From Bacteriovorax sp. PP10 (GTDB taxonomy: Bacteria > Bdellovibrionota > Bacteriovoracia > Bacteriovoracales > Bacteriovoracaceae), in NCBI RefSeq assembly GCF_035013165.1, contig NZ_JAYGJQ010000001.1, forward strand, positions 124,001-188,000: a stretch of 64,000 nucleotides of DNA. The letters are read 5' to 3'. Position numbers and translations under genes: made by a program. Positions 35,655 through 43,653 of the stretch are shown piece by piece (within the stretch, counting starts at the first letter, position 1; every line of letters begins with the position of its first letter). The notes beneath the pieces are model-generated. The model worked only from the letters and a program-made list of their open reading frames with translations. It was not told where the DNA came from and made no database searches.

Positions 35655-35723
35655 TTGTAGTCCCCTGTTTTTAAGAGAATCCCCATTCTCTTTTGTTATT
35701 GACTGCTTTTGTCAGTCAAACAA

Positions 35724-35753
35724 CCTATCGAACTACTCGGGGAAATACTTAAG
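35724..35753 (-). promoter_or_regulatory. Sigma-28-like promoter of flagellin 1
   Basis: On the minus strand CTTAAGTAT, a 12-bp spacer and TTCGATAG. It matches the flagellin 2 promoter in place and spacing and resembles the FliA consensus TAAAGTTT-N11-GCCGATAA. Confidence 0.65.
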
Positions 35754-35850
35754 CAAATTGTTTTGCTCGGATGAATCTTTGTGAGTTTTTGGTGTAGATT
35801 TAAACACTTAGAGGTGCAAATAATTTGATTAAAATACTTTTGTCAGGCCC

Positions 35851-35894
35851 TAAAAAAACCCTTCCGCCTATAATTGCGGGGAAGCGGAAGGGTT
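35851..35894 (-). terminator. Intrinsic terminator downstream of flagellin 2
   Basis: Minus strand AACCCTTCCGC...GCGGAAGGGTT followed by TTTTT; an 11-bp perfect stem and a 16-nt loop. It lies about 180 bp past the flagellin 2 stop. Confidence 0.75.
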
Positions 35895-36000
35895 GGGCTT
35901 AAGTATTAGATCATAACAATCATTGCAAAATTATTATGAGCTATGGAGACTACTTAATTAGTAAAAAATTTAAAACTAGTTACTCTATTCAGAGTGAGTA

Positions 36001-36075
36001 GTTGTTTTTCTCTAAGAAGAGAGTGCTCAAACTCTAACTATTTTCATAGCGAGGAGCACTCTTCTTAAAAACAAC
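36001..36075 (-). repeat. Long imperfect inverted repeat after flagellin 2
   Basis: GTTGTTTTT plus AAGAAGAGAGTGCTC (36001-36028) pairs with GAGCACTCTTCTT plus AAAAACAAC (36054-36075). It begins at the base after the flagellin 2 stop codon. It may stabilise the mRNA 3' end or act as a first terminator. Confidence 0.65.
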
Positions 36076-36909
36076 TTACCCAATTAATCTAAGAGCAGAG
36101 TTTGGAATCTGGTTAGCTTGCGCTAATGTCGATACCGCTGCATTCTTAACAACCGTGTTAGAAGCTAAACTTGCAGAAGCGTCAGCTACGTCTACGTCTT
36201 GGATTACTGAGCGAGCACTATCTTGGTTAATCGTTTGAACTTCTAGGTTCTTCACAGTCGATTGTAGTCTTGACTGGATAGATCCTAAGTCAGCTCTTTG
36301 TCCTGAAACTTTTTCAATCGCTTTATCGATGTTTGAGATTGCATCTAGTGCAGATCCTTTTTCATCGATCGAAGTTCCTGCTACACCAATCGAATCAGAA
36401 GATGCGTTTGTTTCGCTTGCGTCGAATGAAATTCTGTTTTGTTCTCCGGCAAATGCTCCAACCTGGAAGTCCATTTTACCTTTACCTTTACCATTTAATA
36501 ACTGTGAACCGTTGAATGTTGTAGATTCAGAAATACGGTCAATCTCTTTGTTCAACTGTTGATATTCTTTATTTAGGAAACCTCTTTCAGTATCACCAAC
36601 TGTGTCTGAAGAAGCCTGAATCGTTAACTCACGTAAACGAGTTAGAATGTTCGTCGTTTCGTTTAATCCCCCTTCAGCCGTCTGAACTAGTGAGATACCA
36701 TCGTTAGCGTTTCTTGAAGCCTGTCTTAAACCTTTTGTCTGCGCTTCTAGGTTAGTAGCGATCGCAAGACCGGCAGCATCGTCAGATGCCTTTGTGATTC
36801 TCTTACCAGAAGAAAGTTTTTCTAACTGAGAGTTCCCAGCGTTTGAAACTTCTTTCAAGTTTTTCTGTACCGTTTGTGAGGCAATGTTTGTAGCAATTCT
36901 TAAACCCAT
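36076..36909 (-). CDS. Flagellin (copy 2 of a tandem pair)
   Basis: A 277-aa flagellin, same length as copy 1 and nearly identical at both ends; substitutions cluster around residues 165-200 (ASETNASSDSIGVAG in place of SNETNSSADSIGIAS). The D0/D1 signatures are as in copy 1. Same-length tandem paralogs with near-matching promoters indicate a local duplication. A sigma-28-like promoter lies at 36978-37007 and GGAGAATTAC precedes the start. Confidence 0.96.
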   Translation of the reverse strand: MGLRIATNIASQTVQKNLKEVSNAGNSQLEKLSSGKRITKASDDAAGLAIATNLEAQTKGLRQASRNANDGISLVQTAEGGLNETTNILTRLRELTIQASSDTVGDTERGFLNKEYQQLNKEIDRISESTTFNGSQLLNGKGKGKMDFQVGAFAGEQNRISFDASETNASSDSIGVAGTSIDEKGSALDAISNIDKAIEKVSGQRADLGSIQSRLQSTVKNLEVQTINQDSARSVIQDVDVADASASLASNTVVKNAAVSTLAQANQIPNSALRLIG

Positions 36910-36977
36910 GTAATTCTCCTGTTAGAAGGCCCCCGCCTTCTTTTGTTAATAACCAAGCAAGTTGGTCAGTTAAACAA

Positions 36978-37007
36978 CCTATCGAAACACTCGGGTAAAA
37001 ACTTAAG
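36978..37007 (-). promoter_or_regulatory. Sigma-28-like promoter of flagellin 2
   Basis: On the minus strand CTTAAGTTT, a 12-bp spacer and TTCGATAG; TTAAGTTT matches seven of eight positions of the FliA -35 consensus. The surrounding 49 bp are nearly the same as upstream of flagellin 1. Confidence 0.7.
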
Positions 37008-37082
37008 CACTTCGGTCAACTATTATTAATAATAATTTAAGAAATTTAAAGATTCTGAATAGTTAGATTGGAAAAAAGAAAT

Positions 37083-37109
37083 AAAAAAGGCCGAATTACT
37101 TCCGGCCTT
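37083..37109 (-). terminator. Intrinsic terminator of the secreted GSSGGGN protein gene
   Basis: Minus strand AAGGCCG-GAAGTAATT-CGGCCTT followed by TTTTATTTC, about 120 bp past the stop at 37230. Confidence 0.75.
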
Positions 37110-37229
37110 ATATAGATAGAAAAAGATAAAGGAACATTACTTATAACCGAGAACCGAGCTGTATCTAGTGCCCCAAAAATTAGTTCCATAATCACAAAAC
37201 ACATTTACTTTCTCGATAACAATCTGAAA

Positions 37230-38543
37230 TTATAGTTTCTTTTGAAATTCGATCTTATTGATAATTACAATTGCTTCTTTAAAAATATGACTATCATTAG
37301 CGAGAACTCTTTTTAAAATCACACCCATATTATTTTCAATATTACTTAGAATGTTATTATCTATTTCTTTGAGTTGCTCATACGGTACATTAGGAATTTC
37401 TAAAAGTTCTTTTTGCTGCATACTTATATAGTTTTCCATAACAACTTTTTTAAGGGCCGATTCTATAATAGTTTGAGTATATTTCTCACTATCGATTTTA
37501 TAATTTCTATACTTAGAATAAAGTCTTTTTGCTTCCTCTATTCTGATCTTTTCTTTTTTCTTAAAGGATGTTCTGTTTGAGATATTCAAAATCTCATTAA
37601 TAGCGTAACCAATATCTTTTTCATTACTCCCGTCTACCTGAATAAAGGAGCGTAAATCACTTGCTACCCTCTCAAGATAATTCTTAATTTCCTTTTCATA
37701 ATTAATTGAATAATAACCTTCAATCAACAAATCGTTATTTCTATTGATCCAACTGTAGAGATAGCCTACACGATCAGTTCTGCCGGTATACTTGTAAGCC
37801 AATACAGAATCCATATTGCTTCCCTTCAGAGTTGTCTGTAGCTCTTCAACACTTACATCTTTTCTTATTAGTAGCCCAACTACTTTGCGAGTATTTTGGC
37901 TATCCGTGTGTTTAAATCTCGTTCTTGCATACGCATAAACAATCTCATGCAGATAAGTAACTGCTCTACTATGTAGAGAGTGTTTGGTATGAAACATTAG
38001 TCGTTGATCGAAGTATAAATTAAGACCGTTAGAACCCTCATTTTGATGAAGTGCTATTGTGGCCACGACGCAATTACTTGAATCAAGTCGCCCAAGAAGA
38101 TTGTAATCATCAACTGGATAAAGGCCATCAGGCTGTGCAACTGCCAGGTCAGAAGGTATTTTACTCAAAGTTTCAATAAGACTGTCATATAACTCTGGGG
38201 CTGAATTTTTCACTCGCTCAATCACTCTGCGCGCATAATCTTCTACATCTTCTCCTTCCATTATTTGAATCAGCTCTGGTGATTTTAGCTCAGACATTCC
38301 GCGCGAATATTTTGCTTCTACAAGATCTAGGACTTCTATACGAGTGATGTGTTTTATATGTTCATTGCGAATTGATCCATCAATAATATTTCCAGCTTGA
38401 TCCCTTTCACGAATTTGTTTTGGGATTTCTGGTGTATCAAAACACACCAGTGCATTACCACCCCCACTAGATCCTGCACCTGCAAAAGTGGGGGGTGCTG
38501 AGAATGTCACTAACATTAGTGCTAAGAAAGACAGTGATTTCAT
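37230..38543 (-). CDS. Secreted protein with GSSGGGN and HE-motif, unknown function
   Basis: A 437-aa protein with a signal peptide (cleavage after TFA, about residue 21), then GAGSSGGGNALVCF, a glycine-rich start common in secreted proteins of Bdellovibrio-like bacteria. A later YLHEIVYAYAR segment looks like a relic of a zinc-protease HExxH helix with the second histidine missing. The C-terminal third is rich in predicted helix and lysine. ATG 38543 was chosen because of GGAG 6 bp upstream; an in-frame upstream reading to 38588 has none. It is divergent from the TIGR02147 regulator. Confidence 0.75.
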   Translation of the reverse strand: MKSLSFLALMLVTFSAPPTFAGAGSSGGGNALVCFDTPEIPKQIRERDQAGNIIDGSIRNEHIKHITRIEVLDLVEAKYSRGMSELKSPELIQIMEGEDVEDYARRVIERVKNSAPELYDSLIETLSKIPSDLAVAQPDGLYPVDDYNLLGRLDSSNCVVATIALHQNEGSNGLNLYFDQRLMFHTKHSLHSRAVTYLHEIVYAYARTRFKHTDSQNTRKVVGLLIRKDVSVEELQTTLKGSNMDSVLAYKYTGRTDRVGYLYSWINRNNDLLIEGYYSINYEKEIKNYLERVASDLRSFIQVDGSNEKDIGYAINEILNISNRTSFKKKEKIRIEEAKRLYSKYRNYKIDSEKYTQTIIESALKKVVMENYISMQQKELLEIPNVPYEQLKEIDNNILSNIENNMGVILKRVLANDSHIFKEAIVIINKIEFQKKL

Positions 38544-38671
38544 AAATTCTCCATTACTTGTCATGTTAGACGATTTCAAAATATCCAACTCATTTTGAGT
38601 AATATTTCCATGGTGAACTTCTTAACAAGAGATCTTATAACGCAATAGGTTTTATTTCTAAAAATTCATGC

Positions 38672-38693
38672 TATAATGTTAGTAATTACTAAC
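38672..38693 (+). promoter_or_regulatory. Promoter with palindromic operator upstream of the TIGR02147 gene
   Basis: A perfect TATAAT (38672-38677) is followed directly by a perfect 16-bp palindrome GTTAGTAATTACTAAC (38678-38693) over the expected transcription start. This is a classic repressor-site position, probably for autoregulation. Confidence 0.6.
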
Positions 38694-38717
38694 TATTCAA
38701 GGGTAAGGTATTGAAAC

Positions 38718-39509
38718 ATGATAGTTTTTGAACAGCCAGAATATCGAAACTATATGAAATATCGCCTGGATCAAAGACGTGGGACTAGGTCCGAGCTAGC
38801 AGAATACTTAGGATGTCAGAGTGGTTATATCTCACAGGTGCTTCAGGGCCTGTCTGATTTTTCGCTTGAGCAGGGAATGAAGATCACACAATTTTTACAG
38901 TTGAGTGAGGAAGAGTCTCACTTCTTTATGCTGCTGCTTCAATTAGAAAAAGCTTCTACTCAAATGTTGAAAGATTATTTCAAACTGCAAATTGTTCAGA
39001 TTAAAAAGCAACGAGATGAAATTAAAAATCGTATTAAAGTTAAATCGCACTTAAAGGCCGAAGACTATCATCAGTATTATAGTTCGTGGGAATACGCCGC
39101 TCTTCACATTCTCGTTTCAATTCCTGAATTTCAGCAAAAAGAAAAAATAAGAAAGAAATTAAAACTAACAAATGCCAGATTAAATGAAGTACTAGATTTT
39201 TTACTTGATAAAGGTCTCGTTGAATTTAAAGATGATAAGTATGTCATTGGTAGCTGGAGAATTCACTTACCAAAAGATTCTCCCTATATTCTTTCTCATC
39301 ATCAAAACTGGAGACTTCACACTATCAGAATGCTCTCTGATAAAAATCCATTGAACTTAAATTACTCTGGTGTATTTTCACTAGCGAACGCTGATATCCA
39401 GGCGATCAAAGAAATTCTCCTTCAATCAATTGAGAAAACTGAGAAGGTGATTGCGCCCTCACCAGAAGAAGAAATGGTTTATGTTGGTATTGATCTGAAT
39501 GTCTTTTAA
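38718..39509 (+). CDS. TIGR02147/DUF4423-family regulator
   Basis: A 263-aa protein. An N-terminal HTH-like region (RSELAEYLGCQSGYISQVLQG, about residues 25-45) is followed by the DUF4423 domain with SSWEYAALHIL and a winged-helix-like LNEVLDFLLDKGLVEF. This family is expanded in Bdellovibrio-like bacteria and Fibrobacter and is assumed to regulate transcription. It is divergent from the secreted-protein gene and has a palindrome in its promoter. Confidence 0.85.
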   Translation: MIVFEQPEYRNYMKYRLDQRRGTRSELAEYLGCQSGYISQVLQGLSDFSLEQGMKITQFLQLSEEESHFFMLLLQLEKASTQMLKDYFKLQIVQIKKQRDEIKNRIKVKSHLKAEDYHQYYSSWEYAALHILVSIPEFQQKEKIRKKLKLTNARLNEVLDFLLDKGLVEFKDDKYVIGSWRIHLPKDSPYILSHHQNWRLHTIRMLSDKNPLNLNYSGVFSLANADIQAIKEILLQSIEKTEKVIAPSPEEEMVYVGIDLNVF

Positions 39510-39514
39510 ATAAA

Positions 39515-39543
39515 AAAAGGCCCCGCACAAGCGGAGCCCTTTT
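39515..39543. terminator. Bidirectional terminator between TIGR02147 gene and flagellin 3
   Basis: AAAAGG-CCCCGC-ACAA-GCGGAGC-CCTTTT; A-run on the left and T-run on the right serve both convergent genes. Confidence 0.8.
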
Positions 39544-39566
39544 AATTCTAAGAATGATTTTTTCAA

Positions 39567-40400
39567 TTATCCAATAAGTTTCAGAGCAGCTGATCCTGAT
39601 TGATTAGCTTGCGCAAGAACTGAAGTCGAAGCAGCTGACAGAATGTTTGATTTCGCAAGTTCTGCAGACTCAGATGCAACGTCAGTATCTCTAATTCTCG
39701 AGTTCGCAGCTGCTAAGTTTTCGTTTCTTGTTTCCAAGTTAGAAATCGTAGACTGCAGTCTGTTTTGTAGAGCACCTAGATTCGCGCGGTTTCCGTTTAC
39801 TCCGTTAATCGCGTTGTCGATCTTTTCTAAGTTCTCTTGAGCACTAGCTTTCGTTTGTACTCCCAGGCCTTCAATACCTAAATCAGAAGCTTTTCCGCTT
39901 GAATCCTGTGGTCTGTAAGCAAGACGATCGTTTTTAGCATCGTTCATTACTCCGATTTGGAATTCCATCGTATCACCTTCACCAGTTAACAGTTTTTTAC
40001 CGTTAAACTCAGTTGAAGTTGCAATTCTATCTACTTCTTGAGTTAAATGTTGAAACTCTAAATCAGCAAATTTTCTTTCAGTGTCACCAACAGTGTCAGA
40101 TGAAGCTTGAACCGATAACTCTCTTAAACGAATAAGAATGTTAGAAGTTTCGCTTAGTCCACCTTCAGCTGTTTGAATCATCGAGATACCATCACCAGCG
40201 TTTCTTGTAGCTTGTTGAGTACCACGGATGTTAGCTTTTAACTTTTCCGAGATTGCTAAACCTGCTGCATCGTCACCCGCTTTATTAATACGAGATCCTG
40301 ACGATAATTTTGCCATTGAGTCAGCTTTTTTAGCTTCCACTTGGCCCATTGATGATTGTGCTCTTAACGATTGAATGTTTGTGTTAATTCTTAATCCCAT
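39567..40400 (-). CDS. Flagellin (diverged third copy)
   Basis: A 277-aa flagellin with the D0/D1 ends (GLRINTNIQSLRAQ; LSSGSRINKAGDDAAGLAIS; SRIRDTDVASESAELAK; ANQSGSAALKLIG) but a clearly different sequence from the tandem pair. The variable middle is short here as well. Different flagellins in one filament usually occupy different zones. A sigma-28-like promoter with the same spacing lies at 40507-40535; a leader of about 100 bp carries an AAGGAGGAAGG stretch some 30 bp before the start and GGGG close to it. Confidence 0.95.
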   Translation of the reverse strand: MGLRINTNIQSLRAQSSMGQVEAKKADSMAKLSSGSRINKAGDDAAGLAISEKLKANIRGTQQATRNAGDGISMIQTAEGGLSETSNILIRLRELSVQASSDTVGDTERKFADLEFQHLTQEVDRIATSTEFNGKKLLTGEGDTMEFQIGVMNDAKNDRLAYRPQDSSGKASDLGIEGLGVQTKASAQENLEKIDNAINGVNGNRANLGALQNRLQSTISNLETRNENLAAANSRIRDTDVASESAELAKSNILSAASTSVLAQANQSGSAALKLIG

Positions 40401-40506
40401 TTTAGTCCCCTAGATTCATACCTTCCTCCTTAAAATTTAAGACTCGAACAACCATGTTGGAATCTTTGTTAGTGTCTGCAAAAGTCCCATCCTTTGCATG
40501 CATTAA

Positions 40507-40535
40507 ATATCGGAGTAATAAAAACTTACTGAAGT
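40507..40535 (-). promoter_or_regulatory. Sigma-28-like promoter of flagellin 3
   Basis: On the minus strand CTTCAGTAA, a 12-bp spacer and TCCGATAT, aligned to the other two flagellin promoters. CCGATA is close to the FliA -10. Confidence 0.5.
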
Positions 40536-40656
40536 GTTTTATTCAAAAATAGAGCAAAATTTTCCATGTTTTCATTGGAGAAAATGAATCGGGTATTAGA
40601 TGGTTTTGAATGAATTTAGAGAGTTGATGAAAATGAATTCTTGAGGAAATTAGTTT

Positions 40657-41118
40657 TTATTTCTTGCCCTGAACAGCTTTGATTAAGTTACTCGTAGAAT
40701 ACCCTGTTTTAAACATGAGACTCTTCACCTCACCACCATTAGCAGTTACAAAATCAGAACCAACGATTTGATCTGGTCTCCAATCGCCGCCTTTTACCAA
40801 TACGTTTGGTTTAATTAGCTTGATAATTTCCAGAGGAGTTTGTTCAGTAAAAATCTGTACGCAATCAACTGCTTTTAAGTTTAGAAGCATGTTGCCTCTA
40901 TCAATTTCATTGTTAATTGGACGGTCAGGGCCTTTTAATTCTCTTACGCTGGCATCAGAGTTAATTGCGACGATTAGAACGTCTCCTTGAGCTCTGGCCT
41001 CGTTTAAATACTCAACGTGACCAAGGTGTAGGATATCAAAGCAGCCGTTGGTAAAAACGATTTTTTTACCTTTGTTTGCTTCAAGAAACGCCTTTGTCTC
41101 GTTTGAGAGAGTTTCCAT
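40657..41118 (-). CDS. rfaE2: D-glycero-beta-D-manno-heptose 1-phosphate adenylyltransferase
   Basis: A 153-aa nucleotidyltransferase with the N-terminal TNGCFDILHLGHVEYLNEA (HxGH motif), NSDASVRELKGPDRPINN and KGGDW. It activates heptose 1-phosphate with ATP to give ADP-heptose for LPS core. It is the stand-alone form of the C-terminal half of E. coli HldE; the kinase half is not in this window. It directly abuts the upstream RDD gene, so it is on the same transcript. Confidence 0.93.
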   Translation of the reverse strand: METLSNETKAFLEANKGKKIVFTNGCFDILHLGHVEYLNEARAQGDVLIVAINSDASVRELKGPDRPINNEIDRGNMLLNLKAVDCVQIFTEQTPLEIIKLIKPNVLVKGGDWRPDQIVGSDFVTANGGEVKSLMFKTGYSTSNLIKAVQGKK

Positions 41119-41895
41119 TTACTTCACCACTTTTGTATCAGACAAACGCCCTTGAAAATCAAGAAGCATCGGTAAAAAGAGAGCTACTCCTGACAGAAGA
41201 GAAATCAAAGCGCGTGTGAATGTGTGTTTTACAGTTACTTCACCACCAGACACTGTCACCAGTCGGATACCAAAAATAGTTTTCCCTGGAGTTGAGCTTA
41301 GTTCTAAAATTGTGAAATAAAGTAGGTAATAGATTGAGAAAATCGCTGCCCCAAAAATCATCAGATCTTGTGGTGAGATTAAACGAGAGTACATGTTGAA
41401 CTCAATTCCTGATGCAAAAACCAAAAGTGCTCCAGTTAGGGCCACAAAGCTTGCAATCACAAGAATATCGATAACCCATGCAAGTAGCTGCGACATTTGA
41501 GAAGCAGGTTTAGCAGAGATTGTTTTTTCTTTCTTAGTTTCAACTTGTTCATGAACTGGTTTCTCAAAAAGGTTTTGAGTTTCAGTCGCAGCAGGCTTTG
41601 TCCCGTAGAAAGCTTCAAGGCCAGAAGGCATTTGAGCTGAATTGGGAGACGACTTTGAAGTTGCCCCTATAGAAGTCGGCATTGAATTGAGTGATTGGTT
41701 CATCGGTGATTTGCTAGACCCGAAAGCTTTCACTTCTTTTGGAGCTGGCTTAAAAGACGGACGTTTCGTGTCGTGGTGAAAACCCAGACCTCTAGTCATC
41801 GGCTTAAAAGTGTCTTCGCTAATTTGGAATTCATCCAAATCTATTTTAATAGGCGGAGTTGTCTTTGTAGAAGGAGTGCTCTGGTCTTTATTCAT
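41119..41895 (-). CDS. RDD-family membrane protein with long disordered N-terminus
   Basis: A 258-aa protein. The first 125 residues are Ser/Pro/Lys-rich with no hydrophobic segment, and three or four membrane helices follow (about 135-155, 165-190 and 230-245). The C-terminal half has the RDD pattern with ELSSTPGKTIFGIRLV. The role of RDD proteins is not settled; transport has been suggested for some. It directly abuts the rfaE2 gene. Confidence 0.78.
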   Translation of the reverse strand: MNKDQSTPSTKTTPPIKIDLDEFQISEDTFKPMTRGLGFHHDTKRPSFKPAPKEVKAFGSSKSPMNQSLNSMPTSIGATSKSSPNSAQMPSGLEAFYGTKPAATETQNLFEKPVHEQVETKKEKTISAKPASQMSQLLAWVIDILVIASFVALTGALLVFASGIEFNMYSRLISPQDLMIFGAAIFSIYYLLYFTILELSSTPGKTIFGIRLVTVSGGEVTVKHTFTRALISLLSGVALFLPMLLDFQGRLSDTKVVK

Positions 41896-41971
41896 GCTTT
41901 ACCTGATGTAAGTATGTTTCTATTGTTAGAATCCCACAAACAATTCAAAGCATCAATGATATTTTTGATTC

Positions 41972-42673
41972 TTATTTAGGGCCATTTCCACTGGCAAGCA
42001 AATAACCTACCGAAGATGCGACCGCAGTTGGTGCGCGCATAATTGGAGTGGGTAGATGAATCTCCTGAACCTTAGAAAATTTCAAAATTTCCGCGACTTC
42101 ATTTGGAGAAAAGCCACCTTCCGGGCCAATTAAAATTGTTTTGGCAACATTCTGAACTACTGACTTTGCAGTCTCAGGGTTGATCTGAGAGTTAAAAAAT
42201 ACCAGTGTATCTTGATGCGTGCTTAAAAAATTCTTAAGCGTTTGTTGCTCATGAATAATAGGAAAGAATGGATTGTTCGATTGGATAAGGGCGCTCTCAA
42301 GCACTCTTTGGATTCTCTCGCTTGGAGCATAATCGTATTGTGAGAAGTCTGATGAAAGAGGGTAGATATGTTTCAAACCTAATTCAACGGCTGACTTTAA
42401 AATGTCTTCGAACGCATCTTTTTTAGGATTTGCGATCGCCAGAGAGAGTTCGTGTTTGTAGTCAAAAGTTTCTGCGTGCTCAATCTTAATGTCGATTTCG
42501 TGCTTTGAAAGAGATTGAATAGCACCTCTTAAAATTGATCCTCTTCCATTTAAAAGAAGAATCACTTCATTATTTTTTACTCTCACAACATTTAAGTGGT
42601 GAGCAGCATCTCCAGTAATTGTTAAGACATCACCGGAATCAACATTATCAAAAGAATGGTAAACAGCTCTCAA
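41972..42673 (-). CDS. rsmE: 16S rRNA m3U1498 methyltransferase
   Basis: A 233-aa SPOUT methyltransferase: PUA-like N-terminus with HLNVVRVKNNE, and the knotted C-terminus with LIGPEGGFSPNE and LPTPIMRAPTAV in place of the usual LG.RILR.ETA. It methylates N3 of U1498 in the 30S decoding region. The start overlaps the end of prmA by 4 bp. Confidence 0.92.
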   Translation of the reverse strand: MRAVYHSFDNVDSGDVLTITGDAAHHLNVVRVKNNEVILLLNGRGSILRGAIQSLSKHEIDIKIEHAETFDYKHELSLAIANPKKDAFEDILKSAVELGLKHIYPLSSDFSQYDYAPSERIQRVLESALIQSNNPFFPIIHEQQTLKNFLSTHQDTLVFFNSQINPETAKSVVQNVAKTILIGPEGGFSPNEVAEILKFSKVQEIHLPTPIMRAPTAVASSVGYLLASGNGPK

Positions 42674-43653
42674 GTGATGTCCTTGAATAAAATGGCACTC
42701 CAGTCACCTTTCGTGACTACTGCTTTTTTCTCCATATGAGAATAAGTCTGAACGATTGTATCTACTTGGTGATTTAAAATCCCAGAAACAATTAAATGCC
42801 CGCCTTCTTTAACAGAAGCAACGATTGTTGGTTTCTCACTGATTAAAACATGCTCAAGAATATTAGCGAATACCAGGTCATATTTTTTCGGAGTGTATCT
42901 GTCTCTTAAAAGAAGCTCTGTCCCTTCAAGGTTTTGTCCTTCGAAGTTTAACACTAAATTCTGTGTGCAGTTTTCAAGAGCACTGCGATCGATATCGCAG
43001 AAGTGAGTTTTTAAATGTTTTGTTTTCATGGCCGCAATTCCAAGAATTCCAGAGCCACACCCGAAATCAAGACATGTATTATTTGAACTTAATTCATTTT
43101 GAATTTGATCGAATAAAACTAAGCATAAAAATGTCGTTTCATGAGTTCCCGTTCCAAACCCCATTCCTGGATAGATGTACACTTGAGTTGAAGCTTTTTT
43201 AACATGAGTATCAACCATCCACTCTGGGATAATTTCTAATTTGTCTGAAACAAAAATTGGATTGTAGAATTTTTTCCATTCAGCATTCCAGTCTTCAAAA
43301 TTCTTTTGAGCTGTATAAAGTGAAATCTCTGGATAGTTTTCCTTCATGAAGAAAACGAACTCTGCAGAGTTTGTTTCAAAGTCACCTTCGTAAAAGAAAT
43401 ACTTGTACGTGAAATTATCCTGATCAACTGTTGCGGCCTGAACTTCATCGATTAATGACTCCGGAATGTCTCCACCAGAATAAGCGCGCTCACCTAAAAT
43501 TTCATCAACGCGAGCTTCTTCAAGAGAGAACTCTTCAACACCATCACAGTTAAAATCTTCAACAGCGTAAGCATTGATAGATGGTGCCCACTCGACAGTA
43601 TCTCTCGTGTATCCCAGTAAAACGAAATTAAATTTTCTATTATTATTTTCCAC
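42670..43653 (-). CDS. prmA: Ribosomal protein L11 methyltransferase-like protein
   Basis: A 327-aa protein with the PrmA signature PGMGFGTGTHETT, SAM motif LDFGCGSGILGIAA and a later FANILEHVL in place of the usual NILA. The N-terminal recognition domain is longer and more divergent than in E. coli PrmA. It trimethylates L11 in the classic family. It overlaps the solute-binding protein gene by 11 bp and rsmE by 4 bp, so the three form one transcript. Confidence 0.88.
   Translation of the reverse strand: MENNNRKFNFVLLGYTRDTVEWAPSINAYAVEDFNCDGVEEFSLEEARVDEILGERAYSGGDIPESLIDEVQAATVDQDNFTYKYFFYEGDFETNSAEFVFFMKENYPEISLYTAQKNFEDWNAEWKKFYNPIFVSDKLEIIPEWMVDTHVKKASTQVYIYPGMGFGTGTHETTFLCLVLFDQIQNELSSNNTCLDFGCGSGILGIAAMKTKHLKTHFCDIDRSALENCTQNLVLNFEGQNLEGTELLLRDRYTPKKYDLVFANILEHVLISEKPTIVASVKEGGHLIVSGILNHQVDTIVQTYSHMEKKAVVTKGDWSAILFKDIT

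Larger units (their letters stand above)
35655..36075 (-). other. 421-bp spacer between the tandem flagellins
   Basis: No gene is visible. From right to left on the minus strand it carries: a long imperfect inverted repeat just past the flagellin 2 stop, a weaker hairpin (35976-36003), a strong terminator (35857-35894), and the flagellin 1 promoter (35724-35753). Flagellin 2 mRNA would therefore have a 3' untranslated part of about 200 nt. Confidence 0.65.
36910..37229 (-). other. 320-bp spacer right of flagellin 2
   Basis: No gene is visible. It contains the flagellin 2 promoter and, further right, the terminator of the secreted-protein gene with about 120 bp of 3' untranslated sequence. 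Nothing else stands out. Confidence 0.55.

Noticed and set aside
36001-36075. Attachment site or insertion-sequence end
   Set aside because: The inverted repeat is not flanked by target duplications and no transposase is present; an RNA hairpin after the stop codon explains it better.
35655-37229. Riboswitch (for example cyclic-di-GMP type) in flagellin leaders
   Set aside because: The leaders contain the promoter and short untranslated parts only; no conserved riboswitch core is recognisable.
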